NCBI RefSeq assembly: GCF_033568475.1
Contig: NC_133120.1
Span: 169,477,991 to 169,541,990 of the forward strand
Reading direction: 5' to 3'
Length of the DNA: 64,000 nt
DNA from: Henckelia pumila
Lineage: Eukaryota > Streptophyta > Magnoliopsida > Lamiales > Gesneriaceae
In this document: piece after piece, positions 34,553-44,324 of the stretch
Numbering within the stretch: position 1 is the stretch's first letter
Layout: each line of letters opens with the position of its first letter
Made by a program: the position numbers and the translations under genes
The notes under the pieces: generated by a model
Database searches by the model: none
Told to the model about the DNA's origin: nothing
The model's input: the letters and a program-made list of their open reading frames with translations, nothing else

Positions 34553-36616
34553 TGTAACGCCCCATTTTTATATTAAATGAGTTTATTTGAGTTAATCAGA
34601 GATTACAGAGTTCTCGAGCCGGTTTGTTTTTGATCAGGGTCCTTTTTGCAAATTTTGGAAATTTCAGGGACTAAAACGCAAATATTGATTTTTATATATT
34701 ATCTACACTTAGAAATTGATTGGGAAATCTTCATCTTCCTCCCCAAACCGCGAAGCACCATTTAAGCTTGGGGAAACGCCTTTCAAGATTTTCCAATCTC
34801 GATTTCCGGTCGATCCGTCCGTTAGAAATTATTTCTGAAGGCAGATTATCGATCACGACAACGAGAAATTCGTTATATCGTAAGTTCTCCTTTGATCCGA
34901 TGCATTCTAGTTTTTGGATGTTGTTAGAATCATTCAAGATTCGAGTATGTTGTTCTCTACAGTGTTCTGATCGTTTATTATCTGTCGGTTTTGAAATAGA
35001 GCGACGTTCGGAATTGTTATGATTTTTGGAAGCCATTTTCGAAAGTTTGAGTTTTGAGATTTGTTGGGATGGCCTTGTTGTTGTGGTATTAGCATTGTTA
35101 TGAGATTATATCGCTATTGAACTGCTGTCTGCGTTGTCGGTTTGTTCAGTTATAGCCGTTATGCCGCCGGTTTGAGTTTTAGAGATTTGAACCATTTTTG
35201 GGTTGCTGGACTTTTGCTTGAGTTGAACGTTGTTGTTGATCACTTTTTGTCTCCGTACAGATTCGTTTGGAGTTTGTGAAGCCAGTGTTAATCAGCCTTT
35301 TGATCGTCAAGAGATTGGACGAAGAACGGTAAAGATATTCGCCTTGAACCGTTGTTGTTGTTTAGATTGTATAGCTTTTGATACAATCTTTTGTTGTAGC
35401 TTAGCCAGAGTTGGAGCTACTGCATTGAAAGGTAAAAGCAGTCATCGTAGCGGGATATCATACTCGGGACTGTTGGTTCTCGAGTTTCCCTTTTTAAATC
35501 ACATATTGCATCGATACTTGTTCTAGCATGTGGAACTTGTATTTGGTTGATTGATTGAGTTTTGTTATGTGGCTTATGTTTATGTTTCTGTTATGCATTC
35601 ATCTTGAGCCTACTTTGATTTCAGCGGGCAGAACCGCCCTTTTTTTTTAGACGTTTGGGAACTATGATTGAGTGGCCTAGGTTATAGTATTTCGCCTAAT
35701 GCTAGCATACTCATTATGGTTGCTCAAAGTCTAGAGGAGTGGGATACGTGGCACCACCTCGATTGGGAGAGTCGGTGAGTCGTTATGTGATCTCATCCTC
35801 GGGATCCCAAAAGCAGAGCAATACTCCCTTGTTTATCAGAATTGATATCCTGGTTTTAAAGACATGCATATCATTAGCTTCGACTTGAATATGTTGTTTG
35901 ATAGCATGTTGTATATTCATTACTTGTTATGTTGTTTTTACTGGGAATGTCATTCTCACCGGTTTATCCGGCTGTTGCTTTGTTTTGTATGTGTACTTGG
36001 CAACAGGTGGGGCAGGACCAAGTCAGCGAAGGTCTGGTTAGCAACAAGAGGGAGAGCTAGTAGTGAGACTCGGTTTAGAAGTCGTGTCACCATGTCTACC
36101 TAGTTGTATTTGAACATGTTTAGATATCGAACTTCGTTATGTTATTGTTTTGTTTATGTGAGCTGTGTTGAAAGTTTGTCGTTACAAATCCAATACTTTT
36201 GAGCGGTTGTGTAACCCTATTATTTCATGTATTAGTTGGAGAACTTGTGATTGTAATGCATGATAAAATGTTGTTGGTTTTGGACTCAAGTTCTAGCATG
36301 ATTTATGCTATTTTTGCTCTGTTTCTGTCACCGCTCGATCCGCAAGATCTTGCGGATCGAGCGAGGGCAAGCTGTTCTGTCCTCTGTTTCAAATTTTTGG
36401 TGGCTCGCTCGATCTGCAAGATATTGCAAATCGAGCGAGGGCTGAGTTTTTCGGGCAGTAACTTTGGCAAAGTTGCTCGCTCGATCCGCAAGATCATGCG
36501 GATCGAGCGAGGCACTGTTTCAAAAAAAAAAAATCTTATTGCTTTTAACCTTTGGTTATTGTATGCCTTATTGTTGTTTAATCCCGAGATTAGTTGTTTG
36601 GAATCGAGGTCTCACA
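34553..36616 (+). repeat. 3' LTR of Ty3 element 2
   Basis: 2064 bp, matches the 5' LTR throughout with scattered substitutions. Its palindromic array is at 36331-36512. It ends CTCACA directly before the second GTATG. Confidence 0.95.
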
Positions 36617-36704
36617 GTATGTCTCCTTTTGAAGTGGTTTTTTGCAAAGCCCCTCCAAACTTGCCTTCCTACATTGCTGGATTTTCAAAGGTGGAGGCAG
36701 TGGA
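36617..36704 (+). mobile_element. Ty3 element 3, right part after the insertion
   Basis: GTATG then SPFEVVFCKAPPNLPSYIAGFSKVEAVD, the integrase C-terminal region that continues 27519. The host element is cut off at 36705 by the next LTR-like unit and is not found again. Confidence 0.9.
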
Positions 36705-38172
36705 TGTAGTAGCCCGGTTTCATTTTACAAGATTAGTTTTCTAATCATGTTTAGATTTAATAAAACATGGTTAAAGGATTTTAATATAATCTAACGGACC
36801 AAAGAATTGGGTCCAAAACGCCCGAAAAATGCTTAATGGGCTTAATTGGGCTCGGGAAGTTCGGACGATCCGAACTGGGATCGGATGGTCCGATGAGATC
36901 GGAGACAACGATGGAGTTCGGAAGCTACGAGGACTATCAGAGCGTCCGAACTAGGATCGGAGCCTTCGATCATAGTGCCATGCACGTGGCAATAAGACTT
37001 GAACATGTAGTTGCATGCATGAGATCGTAGCCTCCAAAGTGAGGATTGGAGCGTCCGATCTGCATCGATCGGAACGTGGCATGCATGCGCAGATTGGAGC
37101 GTCTGATCGTGCTCTATAAATATGGGGTCCGAGGCTCTCATTTGATTGCCAATTCCGAAACCTCTCCTCTCCCGTAATGGCTCTATTTTAAGGGCTTCGG
37201 GACTCTTTACTTAAGAGTTGGAGTATGTAGTAGTATTTTTATAGTTAGCAGATAGTGTCCGTAGTAGTGGCCAAGCAGCGGAGCTTTGACGAGGTGTCCA
37301 GGGGTTGTAGCAAGGCTGTGCCCAAGCTCTGGGTCATTCGACATCAGCGGGCTGACTACGAACGAAGGTATAGCTCTAGATCCTTATAGTAAATAGAGAG
37401 TATGCTATTGTTTAATTAAGGCTTTTAGAGCATGATAGACGATGTTTGTCATATTAAATAATGTTTGGTTATTATGAATTGTAGTGCTGCATGGTAGGCT
37501 TGAAACCTAGATGGGAGCTTCTAGGATCTGCCTTAGAAAGGTACGAAAGTACTGTTCGAGATATCCAGACTGAGTATGCATGTATTATGTGTTTTCATGG
37601 TTTATTTGGTTATATGACATGATCTTATCTGCATATACCTGTCATGACTGTATGTTGTATACATGAGCATATTGATCCTGCATCCTTGTGATATCCTGTA
37701 GTAGGGTGTTCACCCTATCCTGTCAGTAGATGGTTGGACATATAAACTCGTGTCAGGTCACTAATATTGGTTGGACACGTAGAATTATGTCAGGTCACCA
37801 TCAGTTGGGTATGTAGGTTACCTCCTGAAGAAACGACACAACGCGCTATATACCCAGGGCCCAAGTCTGTTCTTGATCAGATATTCTTGACATTGAGTCT
37901 TGGTACCCGTACACTTGCATACATGCACATATAATCATTGTATACTCATACTCTCGTACTGAGCATTTTATGCTCACGTCAGATTATTTTCTGTTGTTTG
38001 GACACCTCATTCTATGAGGAAATTGTAGGTAGTTCATCTGAAGATTGGGAGGTTAGATGGTGACCAAAGCAGAATTGCAGGGTTGACCACTAGGTTATAC
38101 TTTTTTGGTATTAGTTTATTTAAGTTCCACATTTTTACTCTGATTAAGATTATTCATTGTTTAATTGCAGCG
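36705..38172 (+). repeat. LTR-like unit with GATCGGACG word array, copy 1
   Basis: About 1.47 kb starting TGTAGTAGCCCGGTTTC, repeated in diverged form at 38173. An array of roughly eight GATCGGACGCTCCGAAC-type words (36860-37107) lies directly before a TATA box (TATAAATAT, 37115-37123). Downstream come a leader-like region and a CT-rich end. No primer site or gene follows, so it is a solo LTR or an LTR fragment of unknown family. Confidence 0.7.
37115..37123 (+). promoter_or_regulatory. TATA box of LTR-like copy 1
   Basis: TATAAATAT about 8 bp after the last palindromic word. The equivalent TATAAATA of copy 2 is at 38601-38608, also just after its word array. Confidence 0.65.
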
Positions 38173-38735
38173 TGTAGTAACCTAGAACCCATTTTAAGAT
38201 AATAATATGATAAACATGATTAAAGGTTAGTATTTAACCAATTCAAGGGCTTAATCGGGCTTCATAAGTAAGAATTGGACTTCCAAAGTTTGGGCCAGAT
38301 CGGACGGTCCAAACCCAGTTCGGATGATCCAAATCCAGCAAGATCAGAAGCTCCGATGTTGACTTGATTACTTCGGAGGGAAGGCATGATCGGACGCTCC
38401 AATCTAGGATCGGACGCTCCGAACTCCCTCAGCCAGCAAGCCTAGATGACTAAGCCGCGAGTTTTGACAAGTGTCCATGAGTCAGCAGATCGGACGGTCC
38501 TATCCCAAGTTCGGACGCTCCGATCGTCACGTGTCATGCATGTAGAGTTCGGACGCTCTGAACCCGAAATGGAGGCTCCGAACTTGGCTGAGATTTTGCC
38601 TATAAATAGGGGTCATTCGGATTCAGTTTGAATTACGAATTTTGAGTTTTCTTCTTCAGTTATATATAGTGTGAGGTATACAATTGAGGGCCCTATCGGT
38701 TCATAGAGAGGTTCTGGAATAACAAAGGTGTTTTT
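38173..38735 (+). repeat. LTR-like unit, copy 2, truncated
   Basis: Starts TGTAGTAACCTAGAACCC, in tandem with copy 1. It has its own word array (38298-38586; gatcggacggtcc, gttcggacgctccgatc and similar) and TATAAATA at 38601. Similarity to copy 1 ends around the gtttttatagtt block at 38730 (copy 1: 37232). Confidence 0.7.
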
Positions 38736-39633
38736 ATAGTTGATAAGTGCAATTTTTTTGTATTTGATTTTTTACTTCGATATTAATGATATAAAGACGT
38801 CTACATTTTTTTGTTTGGCTTCTAGATTTTTCTGTTTTTCAACCTTTACATATAATATTTGCCTAATAGCCACAACTAGAATAAAGAGATTAAAAAAAAT
38901 AAAAATACTTACAAAAATCCACAAGTTCCCTTTAAAATATGTCAATATATGTCATTTTTTTAATGCGTCTTTCCAATGAAACTGAGTATATTGAGAGCAT
39001 GTGTATTTTAAGTGTGCTTTTGTAAATTTTTCTAACATTTATTTGCACTATAATTTTATTAGTTTGATTTATTTTCAGTTTTATTCATAGAAAAATAAAT
39101 TAATGAGAAGTTTTAAATGATATAAATTACTTTCTACTTTTGAATTTAATTTAGACTATATATAATATAATATTAATTATAGGGAAAAAATTTTACATAT
39201 GACATTTGATTCTTTTTTTTCTTAAAACACATATTATATTTTTTGTTTTAAAATATGTGTTTTTATTACACATATTTATTTAATTGATCATATATATCAT
39301 GATGAGTTTTATTTCCGATGAAATTAATTTTCATCAATATTAATTTACAGAAGAATAATTGTGACATAAAATTAACTATTTATATTATGTAATTCTAAAA
39401 AAATAGAGAAAGATTTTAAATGATTGAAAATTTCGCACAAACATGAGTGATATTGAATTTAATAACAATTTTAGGGTTTTTATTTAACATTAATACGATC
39501 ATTTTTTTAATTAAGAAAATTTTTCGAGGCATAGAGCTTGTGTTGTTGTGCAGTTTAAAAGATTTGAATTGCACCGTCACCACCAGCTATAGCTATTGAT
39601 AAGTGCCATACAATCGGTCCTACATTATTTTTT
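38736..39633. other. AT-rich stretch, no gene seen
   Basis: Low-complexity intergenic DNA. Short open frames here have no recognisable motif. Confidence 0.5.
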
Positions 39634-39816
39634 GGATAATACTACATGTTCATGGAGAGTTACACGTTTACACATTACACTTACAATTACATAATTATCC
39701 CTGATGCATTTTTGAAAGATATTTTTTTTCAAATAAAGTGTTGGGATAATCATGTAATTTTAAGTATAATGTGTAACTCAACGTATAACAATCTGTGTAC
39801 ATGTATAGCACTACCC
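39634..39816. mobile_element. Short Mutator-type MITE, 183 bp
   Basis: Ends GGATAATACTACATGT and ACATGTATAGCACTACCC are inverted copies over about 45 bp (GAGTTACAC and GTGTAACTC pair inside). The flanks TTATTTTTT / TTATTTTTA match 8 of 9. The termini match the larger MITE at 5993-7135, so both belong to one family. Confidence 0.8.
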
Positions 39817-40339
39817 TTATTTTTATTGGTTTTATTTATAATTAGTATTAATTTAATGGAAAAAATACTCTATATATCCAAATTATGTAGGTCGCGTTTT
39901 TTTTTTGTCTCAAATGTATAATAATATTTATTACACTCCTTGACTAATATACATTTATTAACTATATCTTGAAAATTATGCAATTATTTTTTGAATACAT
40001 TTAATAGGGATAGAATGGGGAGTTTGTACAAAATTTGTTTCCCAATATTTTTTTCTTAATCCGTGTGAAAAAAATAGGTTATATAATTAGGACGAATGAA
40101 GTATTTTTTTTTTACTTGAAGAGAGTTGTCCTTACATCAAGATCACACAAAAACACAGATTGAAAAGTGTCTTATTTGGATATGTGAATATATATGATTT
40201 ATTGTAATGCACAACGTTTTTTTTATCTAATGTGTTTTGCTCTTTAGATTGATAAATACTCCTAAAAATAGTATTATTAAATGGATTTAAACAATATCTA
40301 AATTTTTGTGATCATGTTTTCAACCATTAGTCATCCACG
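39817..40339. other. AT-rich stretch, probably interior of a Helitron
   Basis: No coding signal. It leads into the Helitron-type 3' end at 40336-40363; no matching 5' TC end could be fixed. Confidence 0.35.
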
Positions 40340-40363
40340 TGCAGCGCACGTGCTCTTTTCTAG
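40336..40363 (+). mobile_element. Helitron 3' terminus
   Basis: The hairpin CACGTGCAGCGCACGTG (7-bp stem, 3-nt loop) is followed six to seven bases later by CTAG and then T. Helitrons end in CTRR after a short hairpin and insert between A and T. The 5' end is not identified. Confidence 0.6.

Positions 40364-40391
<28 letters not shown>
40364..40391. repeat. (TA)n microsatellite
   Basis: An uninterrupted TA run directly after the Helitron CTAG end, suggesting insertion into or next to a TA-rich site. Confidence 0.9.
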
Positions 40392-40395
<4 letters not shown>

Positions 40396-40587
40396 TGTGT
40401 GTTTGAATTTAAACACATATATAATAATAATTATTATTATATATTCTTAAATATATATGTATCGTATACATATATATATGTTTAAATTCTTGAAATAATA
40501 ATATTAAGGTGTTTCGATTTTTTTTATTTTCTTATGCGGTTAGAAATAAAAATACTCAACATAAAAAAAAAATCATACGGTATAGAG

Positions 40588-40978
40588 AACCTGGCTCTGA
40601 TACCACTGTTGGGTTCCCGGGATTTTTCGTGCCCAAGACGCAGTGAAATTTTGAAATTTTATTTTGACATTCAAAATATGCTTGGACACTCGTATTATTT
40701 AAAAAATCATTCGTAGGGAGTTTATGAAGTTATACCTTCGGTGAATAAATTCACTGGACTCCAACTATTTCGAAAAATCAAAAATAACTCTTGTTGTATA
40801 TCCCTACGAACAATCAACTGGATTTTCCTCCTTTCTTCAAATCATGTCCACGAATGGATTTCCTGTTCCTCTTCTAAATCGCACTTAAGAAGAAGAAGAA
40901 ATTTTACGTTTAGATAAATGAATCGGAAGACTGGCCGAGAGGAGAGAAGAAAATTTTCTGAGAGCTTCGAATCAATTC
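40588..40978 (-). mobile_element. Primer site and LTR fragment of a retrotransposon
   Basis: Minus-strand reading of 40588-40604 is a TGGTATCAGAGCC primer site (initiator tRNA-Met). To its right lies an LTR end whose boundary reads tgttgggttcccggg on the plus strand. The LTR start and internal region are lost. Orientation is opposite to the copia fragment at 40981. Confidence 0.6.
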
Positions 40979-40980
40979 AA

Positions 40981-41088
40981 GTGGATTATGTCAATTCAAA
41001 AGATAACTTGGCGGATCCGCTTATAAAATCATTGAAAAGAGATCAAGTGTATAGCTTGTTTAGGGAAATGAGCTTAAAGTTTACATAA
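40981..41088 (+). pseudogene. Ty1/copia RNase H C-terminus
   Basis: VDYVNSKDNLADPLIKSLKRDQV then LFREMSLKFT and TAA matches the conserved end of copia pol (the DYVxSKDNIADPLTKGL block). Only the last 35 residues remain; the upstream pol is missing, replaced by the minus-strand LTR fragment. Confidence 0.85.
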
Positions 41089-41530
41089 TAAATGTCTCAT
41101 AGTGGTAACCGAACCTTGTTGATTGGAGATCCCAACATATTGGTTCAATGAGACAACTAAATTATGATGAATTGAGTAAACACTGAGGAATTTTTTCCAA
41201 CTCATTCCGAGGACGAAGAGTGTTGTAGCCTACCAATGTAGTGAGGTTAAGTTTGAACTTTAATGGTTCATTGCTTGCAAAAGGCAGAGTATGGTAGCAT
41301 ACTCTTAAAAGGAGACCACATATTTAAGTGTGAGGATGGGTCATCTCAAAAAAACACTTATGAATCCAAGAGGTGTTCCATGGCCAAAACAGGCACAACA
41401 GGAAAACCAAACAGAAATGAAGGAAAGTTGTTGTGTAGGTATTGTTGTCTGGTTTTACACAAACCGCCAAAAAGTTCAAGACATCGTGTTCGCTTCGTGG
41501 CCTAGTAAATCTTATGGTATTATATTATAA
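41089..41530 (+). mobile_element. 3' untranslated region of the copia fragment
   Basis: It contains the ggagatcccaacatattggttcaatgag stretch that follows pol in many copia elements, then sequence with chance open frames. No clear LTR start was found. Confidence 0.5.
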
Positions 41531-41699
41531 AAGGTTCAAAGCCACAATTTACCTCTCCTGATGCATGCAATAGCTTTTTGGGTAAACTCTCTTTCGGTAT
41601 CATGTGCATTCATGCATTAATTTCATTCATGAAAGAAATTTTTAGAATTTTTATAGGCTTAATGAGAAATTAAGCGAACGGAATAAAAAAAAAACTCGA

Positions 41700-41950
41700 A
41701 TGAATGAAGAAACCCGGCAGCGAAAAGCTGCCTGAAAATTCCAGGCAGCATGGGCAGCTCAGGGGCACCCTGCGCCACAGAGGGCTGTCTGGGATTCCCA
41801 AGCAGCTCGAGGGTGCCCAAGAAGGGGCGCCACTATGCCGCCTTGAGCGTGGGTGAGCCCATAAGTGGGAGACCCTGCGCTCAAGCTTCTGTCCGAATTT
41901 TTTTTGGACGAAGCATGCTACGCGGGAGGGCCCGATAATGGCGCGGGTGC
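41700..41950. repeat. GC-rich array with CAGCTGCC/GGGTGCCC words
   Basis: A GC-rich island of about 250 bp in AT-rich DNA, with paired words such as gcagcgaaaagctgc, gggcagctc and gggtgccc / ggggcacc. It resembles the palindromic word arrays in the LTRs of this window. Open frames across it on both strands are by-products of base composition. Confidence 0.5.
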
Positions 41951-42701
41951 ACCGTAGTCCTGTTTCATGAAGAGTTTTGATGCATTTTTGAGTTTTTTGC
42001 ATATAGATGGCTTCTTTTGATGGCTCTTGTCAGTTATTCAAACAAAGAGACACATCACATGATGAAATATTTTGTCCTTGCAGACAAACAACTTAAATAT
42101 GAGAATCAAACATCATTTTCAAACACAGATTCTCATATTTTTTTAAAGCATATTTATGCATTCATCTTACTTCTCCTTCTTCTTTATAAAAAGAGAGTTT
42201 ATAATATTTCTGATTGTGGAACTCGTGATTTATTGTGCTATTATCACAAGTTAAAATTGTATATTATGAGAAGATTGTCGTATTCTGTCAGCACCAAGAG
42301 TGAGGCAAAATATTCTTAATGAAATCATGTTCACGAGCCTCAAAATGTTGAATCCATTTTCGTTTCTATGCCATATTCAAATTTTCCTAACACCCACTAC
42401 GAGTTACATAGGCGATATTCATACTTGTACGCATTCTTTGTTTTTTTTTTCTTCTCTTATTTTCACTATGGCGATTGAAGATCCTAACATCATAAGTCAA
42501 AACAGGGTTTTGGCCTTGTGTTTTCATTTTCCTTTTCAATTTTTCTTTAATTTTAATTTAATATTTTTTCAACTAGAGTGCGGATATGGTTCCTCGAGGC
42601 TCGAACAAAGTTGTTGGTGTTAGGTCAGTAGTCCCACGAAAAAAATAAATAAATTACAGGGTAAATAAAATTACAAAATAAAAGTACGAAAAAAGAGAGA
42701 A

Positions 42702-42743
<42 letters not shown>

Positions 42744-43079
42744 TAGCGGAGCACCAGGATTCCTCCACGAATAATTTTTTAAATGACCTCGACTTGACTG
42801 AAACAGACGATCCCACGCGTGGTTTACTGGTGCTATATATGTCTAGTTTGAAATCGAGAAATTTACAAAAAAAACAAAAACAAAAACAAAAACAAAAACC
42901 AAAAAATAACAAAGAAGTATCACCTATCAACTTAATTTTATTATATTAAAAATTTCCACTATCACACGAGTCTTGTGAATCATGAACAAGTAGCAAATAT
43001 ATAATACATATATATATATGTGTGTGTCAGTATATATACATCATCACAGATAGAATTATACATCTAACATTGTTCGATT
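41951..43079. other. Intergenic, no gene seen; (TA)n run inside
   Basis: A (TA)n microsatellite lies at about 42709-42741 and a CAAAAA repeat near 42870-42900. Short frames are not supported by any motif. Confidence 0.5.
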
Positions 43080-43322
43080 ATGAATTTAACGCGCATGACG
43101 CTCACAGGAGGAGTCCACGTACCCTCTCCAATGCCTCCTCGAGTGAAGATGTCTCCCCCACAAATTCTTGATCCGTCTCGTGCATGGATCTATATCTTTG
43201 TCAACCCTGCTCCACGTGCAATGTACTACCGCGACTCGTGGCAATGGCATGTTCGTGTGGGAGACGGAGCCGAAGGAGGCGGTGGCAATTGGTTGCCACC
43301 GCCTCCTCAAATTTTTTTGTGA
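43080..43322 (+). CDS. Possible small 80-aa protein, unknown
   Basis: An open frame with ATG at 43080 and TGA at 43320, GC-richer than its surroundings. TATA-rich sequence lies 40-80 bp upstream (tatatatacatcatcac). The product is Pro/Gly-rich with MPPRVKMSPPQIL, a WIYIFVNPAPRAMYY centre and a GGGGNWLPPPP end. I recognise no family. The end of the frame coincides with a perfect hairpin (43275-43306), so the sequence may serve as RNA structure rather than protein. There is no intron, signal peptide or conserved motif. Confidence 0.3.
   Translation: MNLTRMTLTGGVHVPSPMPPRVKMSPPQILDPSRAWIYIFVNPAPRAMYYRDSWQWHVRVGDGAEGGGGNWLPPPPQIFL
43275..43306. repeat. Perfect 14-bp hairpin
   Basis: GGAGGCGGTGGCAA pairs fully with TTGCCACCGCCTCC around the 4-nt loop TTGG. 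It is GC-rich and sits at the 3' end of the small open frame. Confidence 0.95.
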
Positions 43323-43367
43323 TGTATATTAGTAGGGGATCGGGATTGGTGGCCCGTGGGTGAAGTG

Positions 43368-43802
43368 TTATAACTTTTTAAAGTTTGATCTTAGTTTAGT
43401 AATTTGAATTTTTTTGGAGTTTTTGTTTTTTTTCATCGAAAAGTCACTAAATCAATTAAATATTATTTATTTGGCACTGACTCTCCCATATTGCTCATTT
43501 ATCAAGAATTAACCATATGTTACACAAATTAAAATTCGTTACGTAAAAATATAGGGAAAATATAGAATAAACGACACTATATATTCACAAATCGAGGAAA
43601 AAAAACTTGTCGTTTTGTTTTATTTTGATATGTATATTTTAATATATGTAATAAGTTTAATTCTAACCACACGAGTCTTATACGAGAGCATCGACGCCAA
43701 ATAAGTAATATTCGATTGATCTAGTGACTTCCGATGAAAAAAGGACAAAAAACCCAACAAAATTCAAGTTGCTGGACTAAGACCAAACTTTGAAAAGTTA
43801 TA
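43368..43802. repeat. Long inverted repeat (foldback), arms of about 112 bp
   Basis: The left arm (43368-43480, ttataactttttaaagttt...ttatttggc) pairs with the right arm (43691-43802, gccaaataa...aactttgaaaagttata) along its length, with about 210 bp between. Differences are mainly C/T or G/A, the left arm being richer in T. It could be a MITE or a hairpin siRNA source. No target duplication was fixed. Confidence 0.85.
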
Positions 43803-44073
43803 GGACTAAAACCAAAAACAGATCAACTAACAGGACTAAAATTACAGTTTTTTCCTTTTTATTTTTATTTTCATTTACAAATTTTCATATAAAAATAAAA
43901 TAAATATATTTTAACTTTTTAAACTTTCCCGGAATCCTATTTTCTATATTAGGATGAAAATTTTCATATTTAAAATTTATTTTATTGTTTATTGCAATCA
44001 ATTATTTAATCAAATTCAGCGTTTTTTGAGATAATTAATTCTCAAATACATAATTTGCTGCCATGGTTAATTA

Positions 44074-44324
44074 TCTATACTATTATAAAGTAAAAGTACT
44101 TTAGTGGTCTCTTGGTATGACATTTCTCATAATTTTACCCTTGGATGGTTATGTAATTATGAAAATGTCATTTTTATTATATTTTTTTTTGTCTTTTATG
44201 AATATTTATTTACAAACATTTCATTTTTTTATTTCACTATTTATTATTATTATTATTGTTATTATTATTTTTAGTTTAAAAAAAATACAATAAAAGGCAC
44301 GCAACACGTGCGTCCGATTACTAG
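44074..44324 (+). mobile_element. Non-autonomous mini-Helitron, 251 bp
   Basis: It starts TCTATACTATTATAAAG after an A. It ends with the hairpin GCACGCAACACGTGC, nine bases, then CTAG followed by T, so the insertion is between A and T. No coding capacity. The 5' and 3' ends resemble those of the minus-strand copy at 54996-55235. Confidence 0.85.

Larger units (their letters stand above)
27520..36616 (+). mobile_element. Ty3/gypsy retrotransposon 2 (same family as element 1), complete
   Basis: 5' LTR 27520-29585, primer site 29591, gag-pol 29886-34454, polypurine tract 34537-34552, 3' LTR 34553-36616. It is bounded by the perfect GTATG duplication and lies inside the integrase region of element 3. 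Internal proteins are near-identical to element 1, but the two families of LTR differ in their 3' part. Confidence 0.96.

Noticed and set aside
36199..36744. 181-codon frame across the end of the element 2 3' LTR
   Set aside because: It joins LTR sequence to the element 3 integrase tail; only 36622-36704 has protein meaning.
39866..40363. TCTATATATCC as the 5' end of the Helitron ending at 40363
   Set aside because: It is preceded by C rather than A, and TC starts are common in AT-rich DNA; no firm pairing could be made.
41670..42002. 110-codon minus-strand frame, Pro/Ser/Arg-rich
   Set aside because: It coincides with a GC-rich palindromic array and shows no domain.
42700..42775. Possible minus-strand Helitron end (CTAGT after GGAG...CTCC)
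   Set aside because: The stem is only 4 bp and no 5' TC end was found; the adjoining TA repeat makes CTAG likely by chance.
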